Shown: positions 1 through 10,719 of the stretch, one piece after another
How positions within the stretch are numbered: position 1 is the first letter of the stretch
Layout: every line of letters starts with the position of its first letter
Origin: Pezizomycotina sp. ARF18
Lineage: Eukaryota; Ascomycota
DNA length: 64,000 nt
NCBI GenBank assembly: GCA_002224055.1
Contig: AZLU01000119.1
Location: forward strand, 1-64,000
Direction: 5' to 3'
Notes under the pieces: model-generated
What the model was told of the DNA's origin: nothing
What the model saw: the letters and a program-made list of their open reading frames with translations, nothing else
Databases searched by the model: none
Position numbers and translations under genes: made by a program

Positions 1-1029
1 CCTTCCAGAAGGATCTGGTTCAATGATATAACATATCTATAATTTTAAAGCAGGACAGACGACGGAAGACGCCTCTATCACCTGTTAGCAATCATGGCAT
101 AAAAGAAATTTCCAATACGTTTTGAGAAAAATTAAAACAGTATAACACTATCGAGGTTAAAAATCAAACAAATAATATAATAAGGGATATATAGAATAAT
201 TATTAAATGAAATTTGTAAAAGCCTTTTCGCAGTGGTAATAGTGTGAGAGAGAACAATCAATACGTATAGCAAAAGAGCCAGCCTAGCAGCAACGCACGG
301 TGTTACAAGGTTAATAAGGAAAATAATGCTCGATTTTGTATACGTACAAAAGGTACGAAAACGTAAAAAACTAAGAAATGTAGAGACGATAATAATAATA
401 AATAATAACATAAAAATAATACTATAACGTAGCGATTATATAGCGATTGTAATGATACGCATACCCACCTCTGAACTATATTCAAGAGTAAAATCGTAGT
501 TTTTAATAGATATATTAGCGTATAAATACGTTTTATATTTCTAGCTAAATAATCGCGCGTTCGTCACATTTACGCATTATAATAGCAGTGGGGCTTTAGC
601 TGTATATTATGCGCTTTTGCAACGTTCGTATATTATGCGCACTCTTTCCCACTACGATAGCTCTGATATCCGGATGAATTTGTGATAAAGACACTTGGAG
701 TTTCATTATGCGCCCAAGTGTCTTTAGTTCGTTAGTGTTGGTATTTAATCGCTTGAGAATAGAATATTCTTGCTGGAATAGAAGGTTTTATTATACTTTC
801 TTTTCTTATGTTGAAGAACGTAGGAAGTTACGGTTTTACGTGGTACATTGACCGATATTCTACCAGTCCATAACCATTATTCGAAGTAGACTTCAATTTC
901 ACTCTGCCCTACCACTACTTATCTGGGGGCTCCAGGGCCGGACTCGCAAATGTAAATTAAGCTTCGTAGATCTGTATAACGGCTTGATATATTCAGGATA
1001 CAGCAATATGTCTATTATTATACATTGAG
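1..1029. other. AT-rich intergenic stretch with repeated ATTATGCGC motif
   Basis: No supported gene. The 13-mer GTATATTATGCGC occurs twice (602-614 and 628-640), CATTATGCGC lies at 704-713, and an inverted relative, ACGCATTATA, at 572-581. The last direct copy sits in the loop of a 12-bp perfect inverted repeat (687-725). The rest is low-complexity AT sequence with many short stop-rich frames. Confidence 0.5.
687..725. repeat. 12-bp inverted repeat (stem-loop)
   Basis: AAAGACACTTGG at 687-698 is perfectly complementary to CCAAGTGTCTTT at 714-725, with a 15-base spacer that contains the ATTATGCGC motif. It could be a protein-binding palindrome or the core of a decayed small element. No terminal duplication is visible. 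Confidence 0.6.
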
Positions 1030-1467
1030 TTATTTTAAGGTAATATATTTATATATCGAGAGGTTCTGAGATATTTTCCTTCTAGAAAAATCATTGAGGA
1101 ATGGGGCTTCGGAGCCGCGTCTACTCCATGGGTATTTGCCTTTATATCGGCTCCGTTCGCGTCCCGGGAAATCATAATTGTTGGTAAACTTATAGCAATC
1201 CCTAACGAGTTCCTTCCAACCGTACCTGTCCTCTTCTTCGTCTACCAGAACGCGATCTATCAATAAAGGTAATATGAATGCCTCGAGATCGGCAAAATAC
1301 TGATCGAATTCATCCGGCCGCTTTTCAAGCACCCAAGAAAGCCATCTCGAACATACGATCGCCCGCGCGTACTTTTTAGCATCCCCTTCTCTAGCCCATT
1401 GTCCCAGAAACTGGCGGAGGGCCCCCTCGTACTCCTTCGATCGGGCGAAGGACCAATCTTCCACCAT
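1030..1467 (-). CDS. Unknown protein, paralogue of the 2.4-2.9 kb gene
   Basis: An open frame of 145 residues starting MVEDWSFARS. I do not recognise a named family. The mid part is rich in Trp, Arg and acidic residues, with blocks such as QFLGQWAREG, FDQYFADLEAF, a run of acidic residues (VDEEEDRYGW) and NNYDFPGRER. The same blocks in the same order occur in the plus-strand gene at 2371-2874 (FDKWFADMKS, HYYEFPGRTK), so the two are divergent paralogues facing away from each other. That shared order over about 100 residues is the main evidence that the frame is coding. No signal peptide or membrane segment is seen. The C-terminal 20 residues are AT-rich and may not belong to the original protein. 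Confidence 0.6.
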   Translation of the reverse strand: MVEDWSFARSKEYEGALRQFLGQWAREGDAKKYARAIVCSRWLSWVLEKRPDEFDQYFADLEAFILPLLIDRVLVDEEEDRYGWKELVRDCYKFTNNYDFPGRERSRYKGKYPWSRRGSEAPFLNDFSRRKISQNLSIYKYITLK

Positions 1468-2167
1468 ATTGTTTCAACGCGTATAATTCCTTGGCTTGGT
1501 ATTGCCTATAAATTTAGTATTCCGTCTGATATTTTGATGTCCTAGATACCCTGGTAAGGCGACCCCGTCGAATCCAGCCGTTACTGATAGTGATTCTAAT
1601 GCATTCTTCCATATTATTCTCTACCTTTTAATACTCACTGTGTCTGAAGACTCTGTTTTACCAGGATCGGGCCGTGTGGACCTAAACCTGAGTATGCCAT
1701 GCCAAGTAATACCGTTAAAGAAATTTTTTTCAACGAAGCCGGAGGATGAGACTACTTAATGCTACTCAAAGAAAAAAGGACAAAAGGCGTTTTACATCTG
1801 CTAGGGTTAAAAAAGGGGAACACAGAAATTTAGATAAAAAATCGAAAGAGCCTAGCCGACAGATAAGAATACAAAATATGCATATGAAAAGATGAACGAC
1901 TGAAATTAAGTTACGCGGCGATGTATGAAATGAAGCTGTCGTCCAAGCCAATATTACTCCATGCGAATTGATATTTTCTTCTTGTGTTGTCCTCAATGGT
2001 GATACATTTTCAATAATATAACTTCCAGCTCTTGAAATTTGCCTAAAAATATAAATAAAAGGAATTCGGGGCACTATATCAACTTTTCTTTCCTCCTTAT
2101 TTAAGATAGAGATCTTGTTAATATTAAAGTGACTTAGTTACGAAATAGATTACCGCTCTACATCCGA
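1468..2167. other. Divergent intergenic region of the paralogue pair
   Basis: No gene is supported. It separates the two paralogues, which are transcribed away from each other. The right side carries the TATA box listed separately. A pyrimidine-rich shadow frame near 1.77-2.07 kb shows nothing convincing. Confidence 0.4.
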
Positions 2168-2181
2168 GGCTATATAAAGTT
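2168..2181 (+). promoter_or_regulatory. TATA box, GGCTATATAAAGTT
   Basis: A strong TATA element about 190 bases upstream of the ATG at 2371. The identical 14-mer recurs at 13487-13500 ahead of an unrelated small gene, so it is a shared core-promoter sequence and not a family-specific repeat. Confidence 0.6.
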
Positions 2182-2370
2182 ATCCTGCAGGCAGCTATTC
2201 CGGATAGATCTCGCTATTGCTCGATCGCTCGAAAACCTGGCATTCTACAATACTTAGGAAACTAGGCCCGAGTACCCCGTACCGTACGTACATATTACAC
2301 TCGGAAGTCCTAAATATCGATCTCGCCAGCTTTGCCCTTGACAACCTCTAAAAAGAACGGATTTCTCAAC

Positions 2371-2874
2371 ATGACGATGTCTGAAGCCGAACTTGAGAAA
2401 CGCGAAGGCCGCTTTCAGGCGTACGAGGATGATTTAATAGCGTGGCTGAAAACGCGCGGGGCTTGGGGCGAGGTCCTAGAAAATTCGCAAATGCGGTCGT
2501 CAACTCGCAGTGGTTCTGTCACGTATTTGACACTTATCCGAATCACTTCGACAAGTGGTTCGCAGATATGAAGTCGAAGACGTTGGAGAAGGCGGTGAGG
2601 AAAGTCCTCCTTCCCGATGATGAGTATTATTACCTTTGGAGCCACGCCCGTGCGACTGTGAGGAGTTTACACATTACTACGAGTTTCCTGGCCGCACAAA
2701 GAAGGATTACGGGCTAGGTGGAGATGGAGCGAGCCGAAGCGCCCAAGGTCTCCTATATCGGAAAAGGATGCGCGTGACCGCTTTAACGTCCCTATTCCTC
2801 CTTATGGAGAAACGCATTTCGAGGCAGAGCTTGAGGAATCAGATCCAGACAGCGAAAGTCAAATCTTATTATAA
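2371..2874 (+). pseudogene. Frameshifted paralogue of the 1.0-1.5 kb unknown gene
   Basis: Starts MTMSEAELEK at the first good ATG after a TATA box. The protein homology passes through three frames: an N-terminal acidic helix (YEDDLIAWLKTRG), a central block (NSQWFCHVFDTY, FDKWFADMKS, VLLPDDEYYYLW), then HYYEFPGRTKKDYG and a clean tail containing RPRSPISEKDARDRF and ESDPDSES before TAA. Blocks FDKWFADM and YEFPGR match FDQYFADL and YDFPGR in the minus-strand paralogue. At least three frame changes separate the blocks; none looks like an intron with normal borders. It is therefore either a decayed copy or a good gene with consensus indels. The tail has no counterpart in the other copy. Confidence 0.6.
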
Positions 2875-3431
2875 TTAGAAATCCTTTGGATCTCGGGATC
2901 TATTTGGCTTTCAGGTGCTCAGTTCATGAAGAGTATTCAATGGCAGAAATGATCGCAATCCCGAGTACCGTATACTTAGTATATTAATATCATGCTCTAA
3001 GTTAGCTAATATAGGCCAACAGTCCTCAAATATTCCACTTGGCAGCCTACCCACCAATACTTTAGTAGCTCTACGTAGATAACCATAAAACAACGAAGCC
3101 GTTTGGTATGAGTACCTTGAGGTTAACGGAAACTTGCCAATGTACATACAATTTCTGTTTGTTTGAATTTTGATATTTTGATCGAGATTACATATTGAAC
3201 GACGCCTTGCTTCTCTTCCCCACCACGGAAAATAAAAAAAAAGCTAGCCGGCCCGGAGAGAAATTAGGACCGTAAGAAGAGCTTATTCGCTAGGAGGCTG
3301 TATGATAACACTCATCGTGACTTTCCGATTTTTCTTTTTTTTTTTTTTCATATTTCGGCCGCGCTTTCTCCAAAACAAATAATTCACCAGCCGTCACTTT
3401 CTCCTCCCACTCTCAATGAATCACCCTATTC
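2875..3431. other. Intergenic region, nothing recognised
   Basis: Contains poly-A and poly-T runs (near 3230 and 3336) and no coherent coding signal on either strand. Confidence 0.4.
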
Positions 3432-5477
3432 ATGAAATACTCAACTCAATTGAAATTCAAAAGGACCCACGATAACACTCAGTTCGCAATTACGCTATAC
3501 GAACCCATCAATCCCCTAGAGTATCACGGCGACGAGAATAACGAAGGAGGTTGCGAGGAGAAGCAGAGTCGCAGACATCAAAACCGAACCAGCAGGCAGC
3601 CGGAAGAAGGTGAGAGCGAATCCTTGCAAGGATCTCCCGCCCGGGGGGGGGGGGGGTAAAGATGGTTTCGAGCTGCCTCTGGAGTCCACACCTCGCGGTG
3701 ATTAGAAGCACGAAGTAGCTGACGCTGTAGGCGTGAATACCTCACAGGTCAAAACGAAAACTTCCGGAAAGAAGCCGAAATCGAAAATCCAAGCTTGCAG
3801 AGCAGACTTCCTCAGGCAAAAGGTATGTTAGAACCCAATCTCCAACCCTACTAGAATAATGTAGATCCTTCTCCTGTCCTTTGTACCTTCTTCCTCCTTC
3901 GCTTCCCTTCGCCTTCGAAGCGCCGCGTGTCCGCCCTTCTAATAAACAATCTCTTCCTTTAGCAAACAAAGGCAAACTGACGGCTTTCGCCGATCTAATT
4001 TCGAAATTCTCTCACAGCAAAACGGTAAGGAACAAACCTTATTTCTTCAGGGAATCCCTCTCACAAGGCCATGTGCTTTGATCCTCCTTGGTTCAAGCAC
4101 CTCACTAACGCTTGGCTCCGCCCTCTACGTCTAGAAATGCGACAGAACCCCACGGAGAAGATGCTGGCAAAGTGGGCTAACGCCTTCCTCGCCAAGAACA
4201 ACGGATCCGAACACGAGGACCGCTGCGACTCCTGCGTACAGCTCCGCCACCGTTGCGTCTACGGTCCCTACTCCACCTCGTGCTCTTCGTGCATCCTGAA
4301 CTCCAACGCTTGTAACGGCAACAAGCCCGAAACTGCGGGTGCTCGGAAGGCTGCCAAGGAGACGAAGGACGATGCTAGGATTGCGGTAGTCGTGGATTAC
4401 AGCCGCGCGCTGCCGATTTCGGAGGATTCGGAGGAGCTTAACATGAATTCCGGACCTAGACAGAAGCCGCAGCTTGACGACCTGCCGTCGGAGCTTCAGG
4501 ATAAGGCCAGGGCGCAGGTAGCGGCTGCAGAAAACGGTGGCAGCGACGATCAAAACAACGGGAACGATGAGAGCAAGAAGAGAGAGGTAGTGCAACCTAT
4601 TCTGAATAACTATAGCAAGCTGTTTGGTCCGCCAGGCGGCCCGTTTCGCGCTCTGATTGGCCACACGTTCGAAGACGCGAACTCAAAGAAGATGAACAAG
4701 AAGCTTCCGGTCGCGAGGGGAGGAAATCATTCAGCGGTGCAATGAAGTCCGTGCTTCCGCCTATCCCCCACGCCGCCGCCAAGAAGAACAGCGGTTTGGA
4801 TGCGGAGTCCGACGAGGAGAAGAGCAAGAAGACGGCGACACGTAGAGCCTCGAGTCGAATCCGTTCCGCTACGGTTGCAACTCCGCGCGTTATCGCCGCC
4901 GAATCCGACGAGGATGACGCCCCCAGCCAGCAACTGAAGAAGGAAGCCGTCAAGACCGTGACTCCCGCCCGCAAGTCCCAACGCGGCAAATCCGTCCCAC
5001 CGCCGAAGTCCCGCCAAGCATCCCCCATCCTCGGTCCCAACAGGGACGTCGAATCCGACACCGCTACCTTCAGCCCGAGTAAGAAGAAGCTCGAAATTAC
5101 CAGGAAGGCCAATGCCACCAAGAAATCCAAAGTGACTAAGAAGCTTGCTAGTGCTTCCTCTTCGGATAACGGCAGCGGTAGTGACAGTGAAAGCGACAGC
5201 GCCAGCACAGGTAGCATCTCCGACTCGGACGAGGAGGACGATGCCAGCGAGGAAAAGATCCAGTCGCTGAAGAGGGAGCTCGAGAAGTTGTTGCGGAGAG
5301 GGACAGGCTGCAGGCAGAGGCGAGCACATCTAAGGAGAAAGCGAGCAGGTACAAAGAAAGGTACATCAAGTACAAAGGAAGTACCAGGATGCCGAAGAGC
5401 TGAACGAGGCGTACAAGAAGCACAAGCAAGAAGCCATTGCTTTCCTCCAGCAGGACGTCGAGATGAAGGATGCTTAA
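3432..5477 (+). CDS. Zn2Cys6-like cluster protein with acidic/Lys-rich middle and C-terminal coiled coil
   Basis: A likely nuclear protein. Six cysteines at 4224-4313 follow C-x2-C-x6-C-x8-C-x2-C-x6-C, the spacing of the fungal Zn2Cys6 binuclear cluster; typical partners such as the basic residues between Cys2 and Cys3 are only partly present (VQLRHR). After this come Ser/Asp/Glu-rich and Lys/Arg-rich blocks (GSGSDSESDS, SDEEDDASEE), then a coiled coil beginning EEKIQSLKRELEKLL and ending FLQQDVEMKDA. Two introns are supported upstream: 3823-3962 (GTATGT donor, TTTAG acceptor) and 4025-4134 (GTAAGG donor, CACTAAC branch site, CTAG acceptor). The frame breaks near 4.74 kb and twice in the coil. 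The start is uncertain: a first exon may begin at 3432 or nearer 3.74 kb. The architecture resembles the zinc-finger/coiled-coil genes at 34-56 kb. Confidence 0.55.
3643..3657. repeat. Poly-G tract
   Basis: A run of about fourteen G preceded by CCC. Similar C/G homopolymers occur near 15.1, 32.2 and 40.97 kb, so this is not unique to the gene. Such runs are error-prone and make the upstream gene model uncertain. Confidence 0.6.
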
Positions 5478-6249
5478 AAGGATGTGGTATACTTTGAGTT
5501 TTCTTGCTCTCTTTTTCTTTTTTTTCTTTTTTTCCGTTTTCCGCTTGTTTATTATGGATTTTATTTTTATTTTTCCCCACGGTGGAGAATACCGGATGGA
5601 AATTATCTCATGGTTTGAGGAGGGTAGTTCGACTATTGGCATTGGTCTCATTGAATACCCCAACTGAAGCAGTGAATATCATTTATTACGCGATTTATTT
5701 TCAATATAACGAAGTCTTGTATTACGATCTATACAAATAGTTGTTTTTTTAAGGAAGCATTCAAAATAATGTCTGTGTTTTGTTTTATGGATATGCGATC
5801 TTACTGCTAGGATCGTTCCATTGCTTCGATCTCTTGTTTCTCTTTTCACCACGCACGTCTGGTCTTCAAAATGTTCTTCTTTGGGCTATCGTCTACATCT
5901 CAAAAGAGCATCAAATTTCTTTTACCAGGAGGAACTAGTCCATACTACTATATATCTTGTTTTTCAGATATATCTAATGAGGTTGCCTCTTTCATATTGT
6001 CATTGGTTCTATGGGCAACGGAGGAAGGTACTGGTTCCGGCTTCTAAAGGATTTTACAAAGATGAATATGAAATATATCTACACAAATTCTATTTTTTAT
6101 GCTGCATAGAAACGCATTAATTTAGTATCGCCTATGGTGCAATATTTTGTGAAATTCAAACAAGACACTGGTTAAACTTACCAACGGTGAATAAAAGAGC
6201 TACCTACAGGATTAGGCGCTTTCTTCGGAGACTAAGCCTCCTCTTTGTT
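5478..6249. other. Intergenic region, nothing recognised
   Basis: T-rich 3' flank of the preceding gene, then sequence without a supported gene. Two open frames here have no recognisable composition or motif. Confidence 0.35.
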
Positions 6250-6681
6250 ATCTTACCGTTCTTCCTGCTCCTGTAAAGCCTGTTCTTCCTCTGCCTGGCT
6301 CCCTTTCTTCCTTTTTCTTCTGCGTCTCTCTCGCTGATATATTGGGCTTTTTCTCGTTTTTCCTCCTTTTTTTCCTCCTCTCGTTGTTCCCGCTCCTGAC
6401 GCTCAGCTTCAGTCTCCGCAGCCCTTCCTGCCTCTTTCTAGCCTTCTCCCACGCTAAAAAACTCTTAAGTCCTTTGCCTCAGCTCCGCCCTCTGCACCGC
6501 GTTCTGTGCCTCTTCCCGGACTTCTTGCAATCAGGACAGAGCCCCACAAAGCGCGCCTAGCCGTCGGTGGACCACCTAATTCTTCCGGGCACAATACGCC
6601 CAACAATTTGGCTATGTCGCAAATATTTACTGACTCTTAGAAGGGTGCCGCAGGTGGAGTTGCGTAGCGATTGTTGCACAT
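6250..6681 (-). pseudogene. MC/C-x-H family copy A (small Cys-rich protein with charged tail)
   Basis: Start ATG at 6681 gives MCNNRYA. Homology then passes between frames: STCG, NICDIAKLLGVLCPEE and GLCPDCKKSGK, followed by a Glu/Lys/Arg coiled tail (ETEAERQEREQREEEKK). The block ICDIAKLLGVLC matches VCDIARLMGVLC in copy B, and ETEAERQ matches KTEAERQ. The family signature that I infer is MC, then C-x-H, then single Cys, then C-x2-C, probably a small zinc-binding module. Several frameshifts break it. Function unknown. Confidence 0.55.
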
Positions 6682-7648
6682 TGCCCTTCGTGGTTCTCGG
6701 AGAAGAAATTCGGTTTATTATTTTAGTACTAAGAATGGTTCTGGGTTGGTTAAGGATCTAAGGCTATTAAATTTCGCGGTGAAGGTATGTAGTGTCGGTT
6801 GTCGTTGATTAAGTTCTACTCATTCCCTGTTCCTAAGTATCTCGAATAAATACTTAAATAATTCATAATTAAAAGTTCTGAATACTTGAGATCTTGAATG
6901 ATAGCAATAGCTTCACAAATTTGAGGTAGTTTAGTAAAGCAATAAGGAATATTTCACTAAATTGTACACGGGCAGTTTCAAATTTCAGATTTGTGAAGCT
7001 ATAAGTCTACTTGCTAAGCTCAAATAATTTATCTACCGCGAGCTTAACCTCCGTTTTGTGAGAGTAGGTATGCCCGCAGCTGGCGTGCATCCAGACTTCG
7101 ACACATCTTTATTCTCTCATTAGTAGATGATTGTTGACTCCACCAATCTCGATGATTTAAATCTATCACCTGCCGTGTATATCACCAATTACCGTTCCTT
7201 GGGTGAATATGTATTGATTTAACTATTTCACAAGGACACAGTAACCCTGGCTAAATAACTTCTCGGCTAGAGACAAACTAAAATCTTGCGGAAATTTTAC
7301 AACTTGTGCCCGAAGCTGCTGCTGGGACCCATAGTCGCGTCTGCTTTCGCTTTCGCTTTATCGCCTGAGGATGCCCTATTGAGCTTTATGCCGCGATTCC
7401 GCTTCTGTTGTGAAAGACGGGCTCCTTAAATGGTCCAAAATAGCACAGAACAAGTTTCGATAAACTATAGCTGCCAATAGCTATACTTCTCTATTTATGT
7501 CTCAGAATTGGACACTTATAAGATTAAAACTTTTTAAGCTGGCTGGAGAATCCAAAAGAATGCTAATCATACGAAAGCGCTTCCCGTCTAATCGATTCCA
7601 CTGCTATTAGTCTCCAAAACGTTATTTTATAAAGACTAGAGTATTGCA
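6682..7648. other. Spacer between array copies A and B
   Basis: About 1 kb of AT-rich sequence. It presumably holds the promoter of copy A (minus strand). No other gene is supported. Confidence 0.35.
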
Positions 7649-8029
7649 TTAGTCCATGGTCTTACTTTCCGCCGGAATAGAAGTAAGGCCATACTCGATA
7701 CATTCTCTATATAAGAAGGGTGCTCTTATCAATGCATCCTCGTGCAAGGCCCTGACCCTCTCCGCTTCTTCACCGTTGCTCCCGCTCTTGCGAAGCTCTT
7801 TCTTCCACTGCCTGCCGCTCTCTTCTTTTTTCTTTCGACGTCTTTCCCGTTTTCGTTCGTGGTCTTCTCGTTGCTGGCGCTCGGCTTCAGTTTTAGTACG
7901 GGTAACTATTCGTGGACCACGCACATCTTCCAGGCACAAAACACCCATCAATCTGGCTATATCGCAGACGTTTGTCGGCTTTCGATAGGTATGGGTACAC
8001 GATGCATGCACCCAGTGATCGTTACACAT
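7649..8029 (-). CDS. MC/C-x-H family copy B, with basic/acidic coiled tail
   Basis: The best-preserved long member of the array: one open frame of 126 residues starting MCNDHWVHASCTHTYRK. Cys2, Cys11 and His13 form the family head, then NVCDIARLMGVLCLED and a highly charged helix (ERQQREDHERKRERRRKKKE). The second Cys pair seen in copies A, D and E (C-x2-C) is absent here, so the fingers may be incomplete. The tail suggests a coiled coil or nucleic-acid contact, which is inference. No signal peptide. Copies A and C-E lie on the same strand at about 1-kb steps. I do not recognise a named family. Confidence 0.6.
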   Translation of the reverse strand: MCNDHWVHASCTHTYRKPTNVCDIARLMGVLCLEDVRGPRIVTRTKTEAERQQREDHERKRERRRKKKEESGRQWKKELRKSGSNGEEAERVRALHEDALIRAPFLYRECIEYGLTSIPAESKTMD

Positions 8030-8659
8030 CGCTTCTTTCGTATGGAGCGTTGCCGGTACGTATATTAGGCTGCAATCTGTTAAAAGTCTACTGGTTGGTT
8101 GAATGTTTAGAAAAGATTTCGCAAAGAAGAATGGGGTATCTGGTGTATTAAAGCGGATTTTGCTCTTCCCAATTCTACCAACCTGGTCAGTATTTTATAC
8201 TTGTGTGGAAGAGTATTTTCTTTTAATATTATTTTGACGGATGGAATCACCTTATGAACTCGAGGTATAGTACTAAATCAAGAATTGACCATTTCGGAGA
8301 AAATAAATCGGCAAGCTTTCAAGCTCCGTGATCTTCCGAAGCAATGAGGTTAAGATTTTATAACAACGTGTTGTTTAAGGATACCTTTAGCAACCATATT
8401 GTGGTTTGCAAATATGTTCTTTCTCGTCCGTAGTTCCGACGAATTTCTTGTTTCCCCATTGAATTTGCATACAAAACGATAAATTAGGGTCTGCGGGTTG
8501 CTCCACTGAGCAATGGGTGATGGGAAACTGCGATGCCCGTTCTCTGTCTAAATTTGTCTCTTTTCTAAGTACAACGATTGAGGGAGCAGGATTAAATTAG
8601 CGATGATAAAGTATGTTTGGTTTCTGGTATGTATCCCATTTACTTCGTCTTTCCGTCGC

Positions 8660-8987
8660 TTAGCTGTTTCTGCTGTTCTTGCCATTCCTTAATACCCAGC
8701 TGCCTTTGCCCTCCTGCCATTCTCTGAACGCCATCTCTTGCGCCTTCTTCTTTTCCTCAGCCTTATGCCTCCGCTCTTTATTCCTTTCGTTTCTTTGCTC
8801 TTTGGTAACTTTGCTCTGGTTCGGCCCTCTCTTCGGTCTGCACTCTGGCACTTCCCGTTATACCGTCTGAAGACAGTGTCGGCTTGTAACAGCAATCTTT
8901 GTCGAATTCGGAGCGTTGACACTCCTCTAATTTGTGAAAGTACGGGTGCTCACATTTAATGGGCTTGATCCAGATTTCGTGACACAT
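8660..8987 (-). CDS. MC/C-x-H family copy C
   Basis: ATG at 8987 gives MCHEIWIKPIKCEHPYFHK, then ECQRSEFDKDCCYKP. Family features MC, C-x-H and following cysteines are present in one frame. The Lys/Arg/Glu-rich tail (KEQRNERNKERRHKAEEKKK) lies in another frame, so one shift separates head from tail. The start lies 958 bases upstream of that of copy B, in step with the array period. Probably a small zinc-binding protein of unknown role. Confidence 0.55.
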
Positions 8988-9223
8988 TTGTTTGTTTTAA
9001 CGGGGCTTTCTGGGTCGAGGTGAATTTTTATAGGTTTATGAAGATTGATGAAACCAAATAAGTTAATCTTTGACTTTTTTTTTTGGCCGATGAGTTATTG
9101 AGAATCTAGGCGGGGTCGTCTGAGAATTTTATATCGCTATAATATTGAGAATGCGAAGTGGCCAGCGAGCCACGGTAAGGCCAGGGGACTTTAATAGTAC
9201 GATCTTCATCAAACAGCGCATAT

Positions 9224-9253
9224 TCGAGCCTGTAGTACGTACTACGGGCTCGA
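9224..9253. repeat. 30-bp near-perfect palindrome
   Basis: TCGAGCCTGTAGTAC followed directly by GTACTACGGGCTCGA: 14 of 15 positions pair, with no spacer. It lies between array copies C and D. It could be a dimeric protein site or a replication or recombination scar. No copy is seen elsewhere in the window. Confidence 0.65.
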
Positions 9254-9712
9254 GCTGAGTCTCTTCCTTAAGCTCACATATTAATCTCACGAAATGCAAA
9301 CCTGTCGAGAAATTATTGTTTGATCGGTAATATGGTTAACGACTATCGATAATCTTGTTGATGTCTATTTGAGAGGTGACTACTTCATATGCACAAGCTA
9401 AAGCTTGCCCAGCATTGACCATGTTTCGCTCAGTAATCGAAACCAAGGTTCACAAGGGGGTTTGACAGCATCATCCCTTTCGAAACGATACATAAACTCA
9501 AGAACCAAAACATTACTTTTTCTGAGCTTTCCGATATGCGTTAATAAATTAATTTAGGTTTTGTACCGCTATCTATTGGTTTTTAATTCATAGGATCCCT
9601 AAAAGACACATACTGGAATCCTACAGAGAAACTTCCTAAATCTCTAGTTAAGTTTGTAAGCATGTACGATTGGCTATCTTTAGACGGCTCTAGGTTAAGG
9701 AAATGAAGTAAA

Positions 9713-9940
9713 TTAAGTCCGCTCTGCGTCTGGTTGTTCTAATTCCAATACCTTTCTCTTCTTATAGTTTGCTGCCTTCCTACAAACCTTGCATCGCTCA
9801 TGGTCTCGTATACGTACCGACTCGCCACGTTCTTCTTTGAGACAGAGAACATCGGTTGCATCGGCGTATGCGCACGGCCTTGTCTTCTTCCATTTCTTGT
9901 GGTCGCACCCTCTGAACCTTCTGAAGATTTCTGTGCACAT
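9713..9940 (-). CDS. MC/C-x-H family copy D, complete Cys/His signature
   Basis: I place the start at 9940 (MCTEIFRRFRGCDHKKWKK) and not at the upstream ATG at 10063, because MC is the shared family start. In one frame it shows MC, C-x-H, PCAYADATDVLCLKEERG and HERCKVCRKAANYKKRK, so all expected metal ligands are present: Cys2, C-x-H, two single Cys, and C-x2-C. Length is about 75 residues with a short charged end and no long coil. This is the cleanest reference member of the array. Confidence 0.65.
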   Translation of the reverse strand: MCTEIFRRFRGCDHKKWKKTRPCAYADATDVLCLKEERGESVRIRDHERCKVCRKAANYKKRKVLELEQPDAERT

Positions 9941-10239
9941 GTTTATCTGGTTCCTGATTTTATGCCTTATGAAGGGTAAAAAACTAGAGAAGTAGACTGG
10001 TAATAGTATTGAGGTTTTTTCGTGGTAGAAGCCGAAATCAAATGAAAAAAAGAACCTGGTCATTAAATAACATATGGATCGAGAGTAGAGGTTCCAAGGA
10101 TTGGATTGAGATAATAAATTTGTTCCAGTCTGATTGGCCTAATTTTTTTGAGAATAATGATAACTTAAACTCATCAATACAGTATTCATCAATGTGTACT
10201 GAAAGCCTGTCTGGATGATACATCCCATTGATACACTGA

Positions 10240-10276
10240 TATTTATGTTTCAAAAAAAAAAAAAAAAAAAAAAAAG
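10240..10276. repeat. Poly-A run
   Basis: A run of about 22 A near 10253-10275, between copies D and E. It may be the tail of a lost retroposed sequence, but no element body or target duplication is recognisable. Confidence 0.35.
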
Positions 10277-10719
10277 ATACACTCAGGAGAACCAGCCTAA
10301 GCTCAGCTTATTTTATTTTATTTTTTTAAACTCAACGTATCACAGTCTCAGAATAAATATGGATATACCTTGAACAAATTAAAAGTTCATAACGAGGCTT
10401 TTCTCGAAAGCTTGAAGTCTACTAGTTGCTTATTCCCACTGCTTTGGGACCCCTCTCTGAAATGTGATTATTTGCCTTTTATTACAAGTAATGGAACATC
10501 CTTCTTCTACTTTATATTTTAAGGTAGGTTGCAAAGTAAAGGGAGTAACAAATGGTAGATGACTGTGGCTCCTTAATGAGAGGATCCTGTAAGCATCACC
10601 AGCGGACCATCGACAATGCCTGGAAAGGAATAATTACCTTGGCCACGGACAAAATGATTGAGAGGCCACCTATTAAGTACAATATTCATCCAGGCCTCAT
10701 GCCGCTCTCGCGCTTCCTC

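Noticed and set aside
4131-5663. Long minus-strand frames over 4.1-5.7 kb (up to 327 residues, Leu/Ser-rich)
   Set aside because: The plus strand has the Cys-cluster, introns and coil; the minus frames are complements of Glu/Lys/Ser codons.
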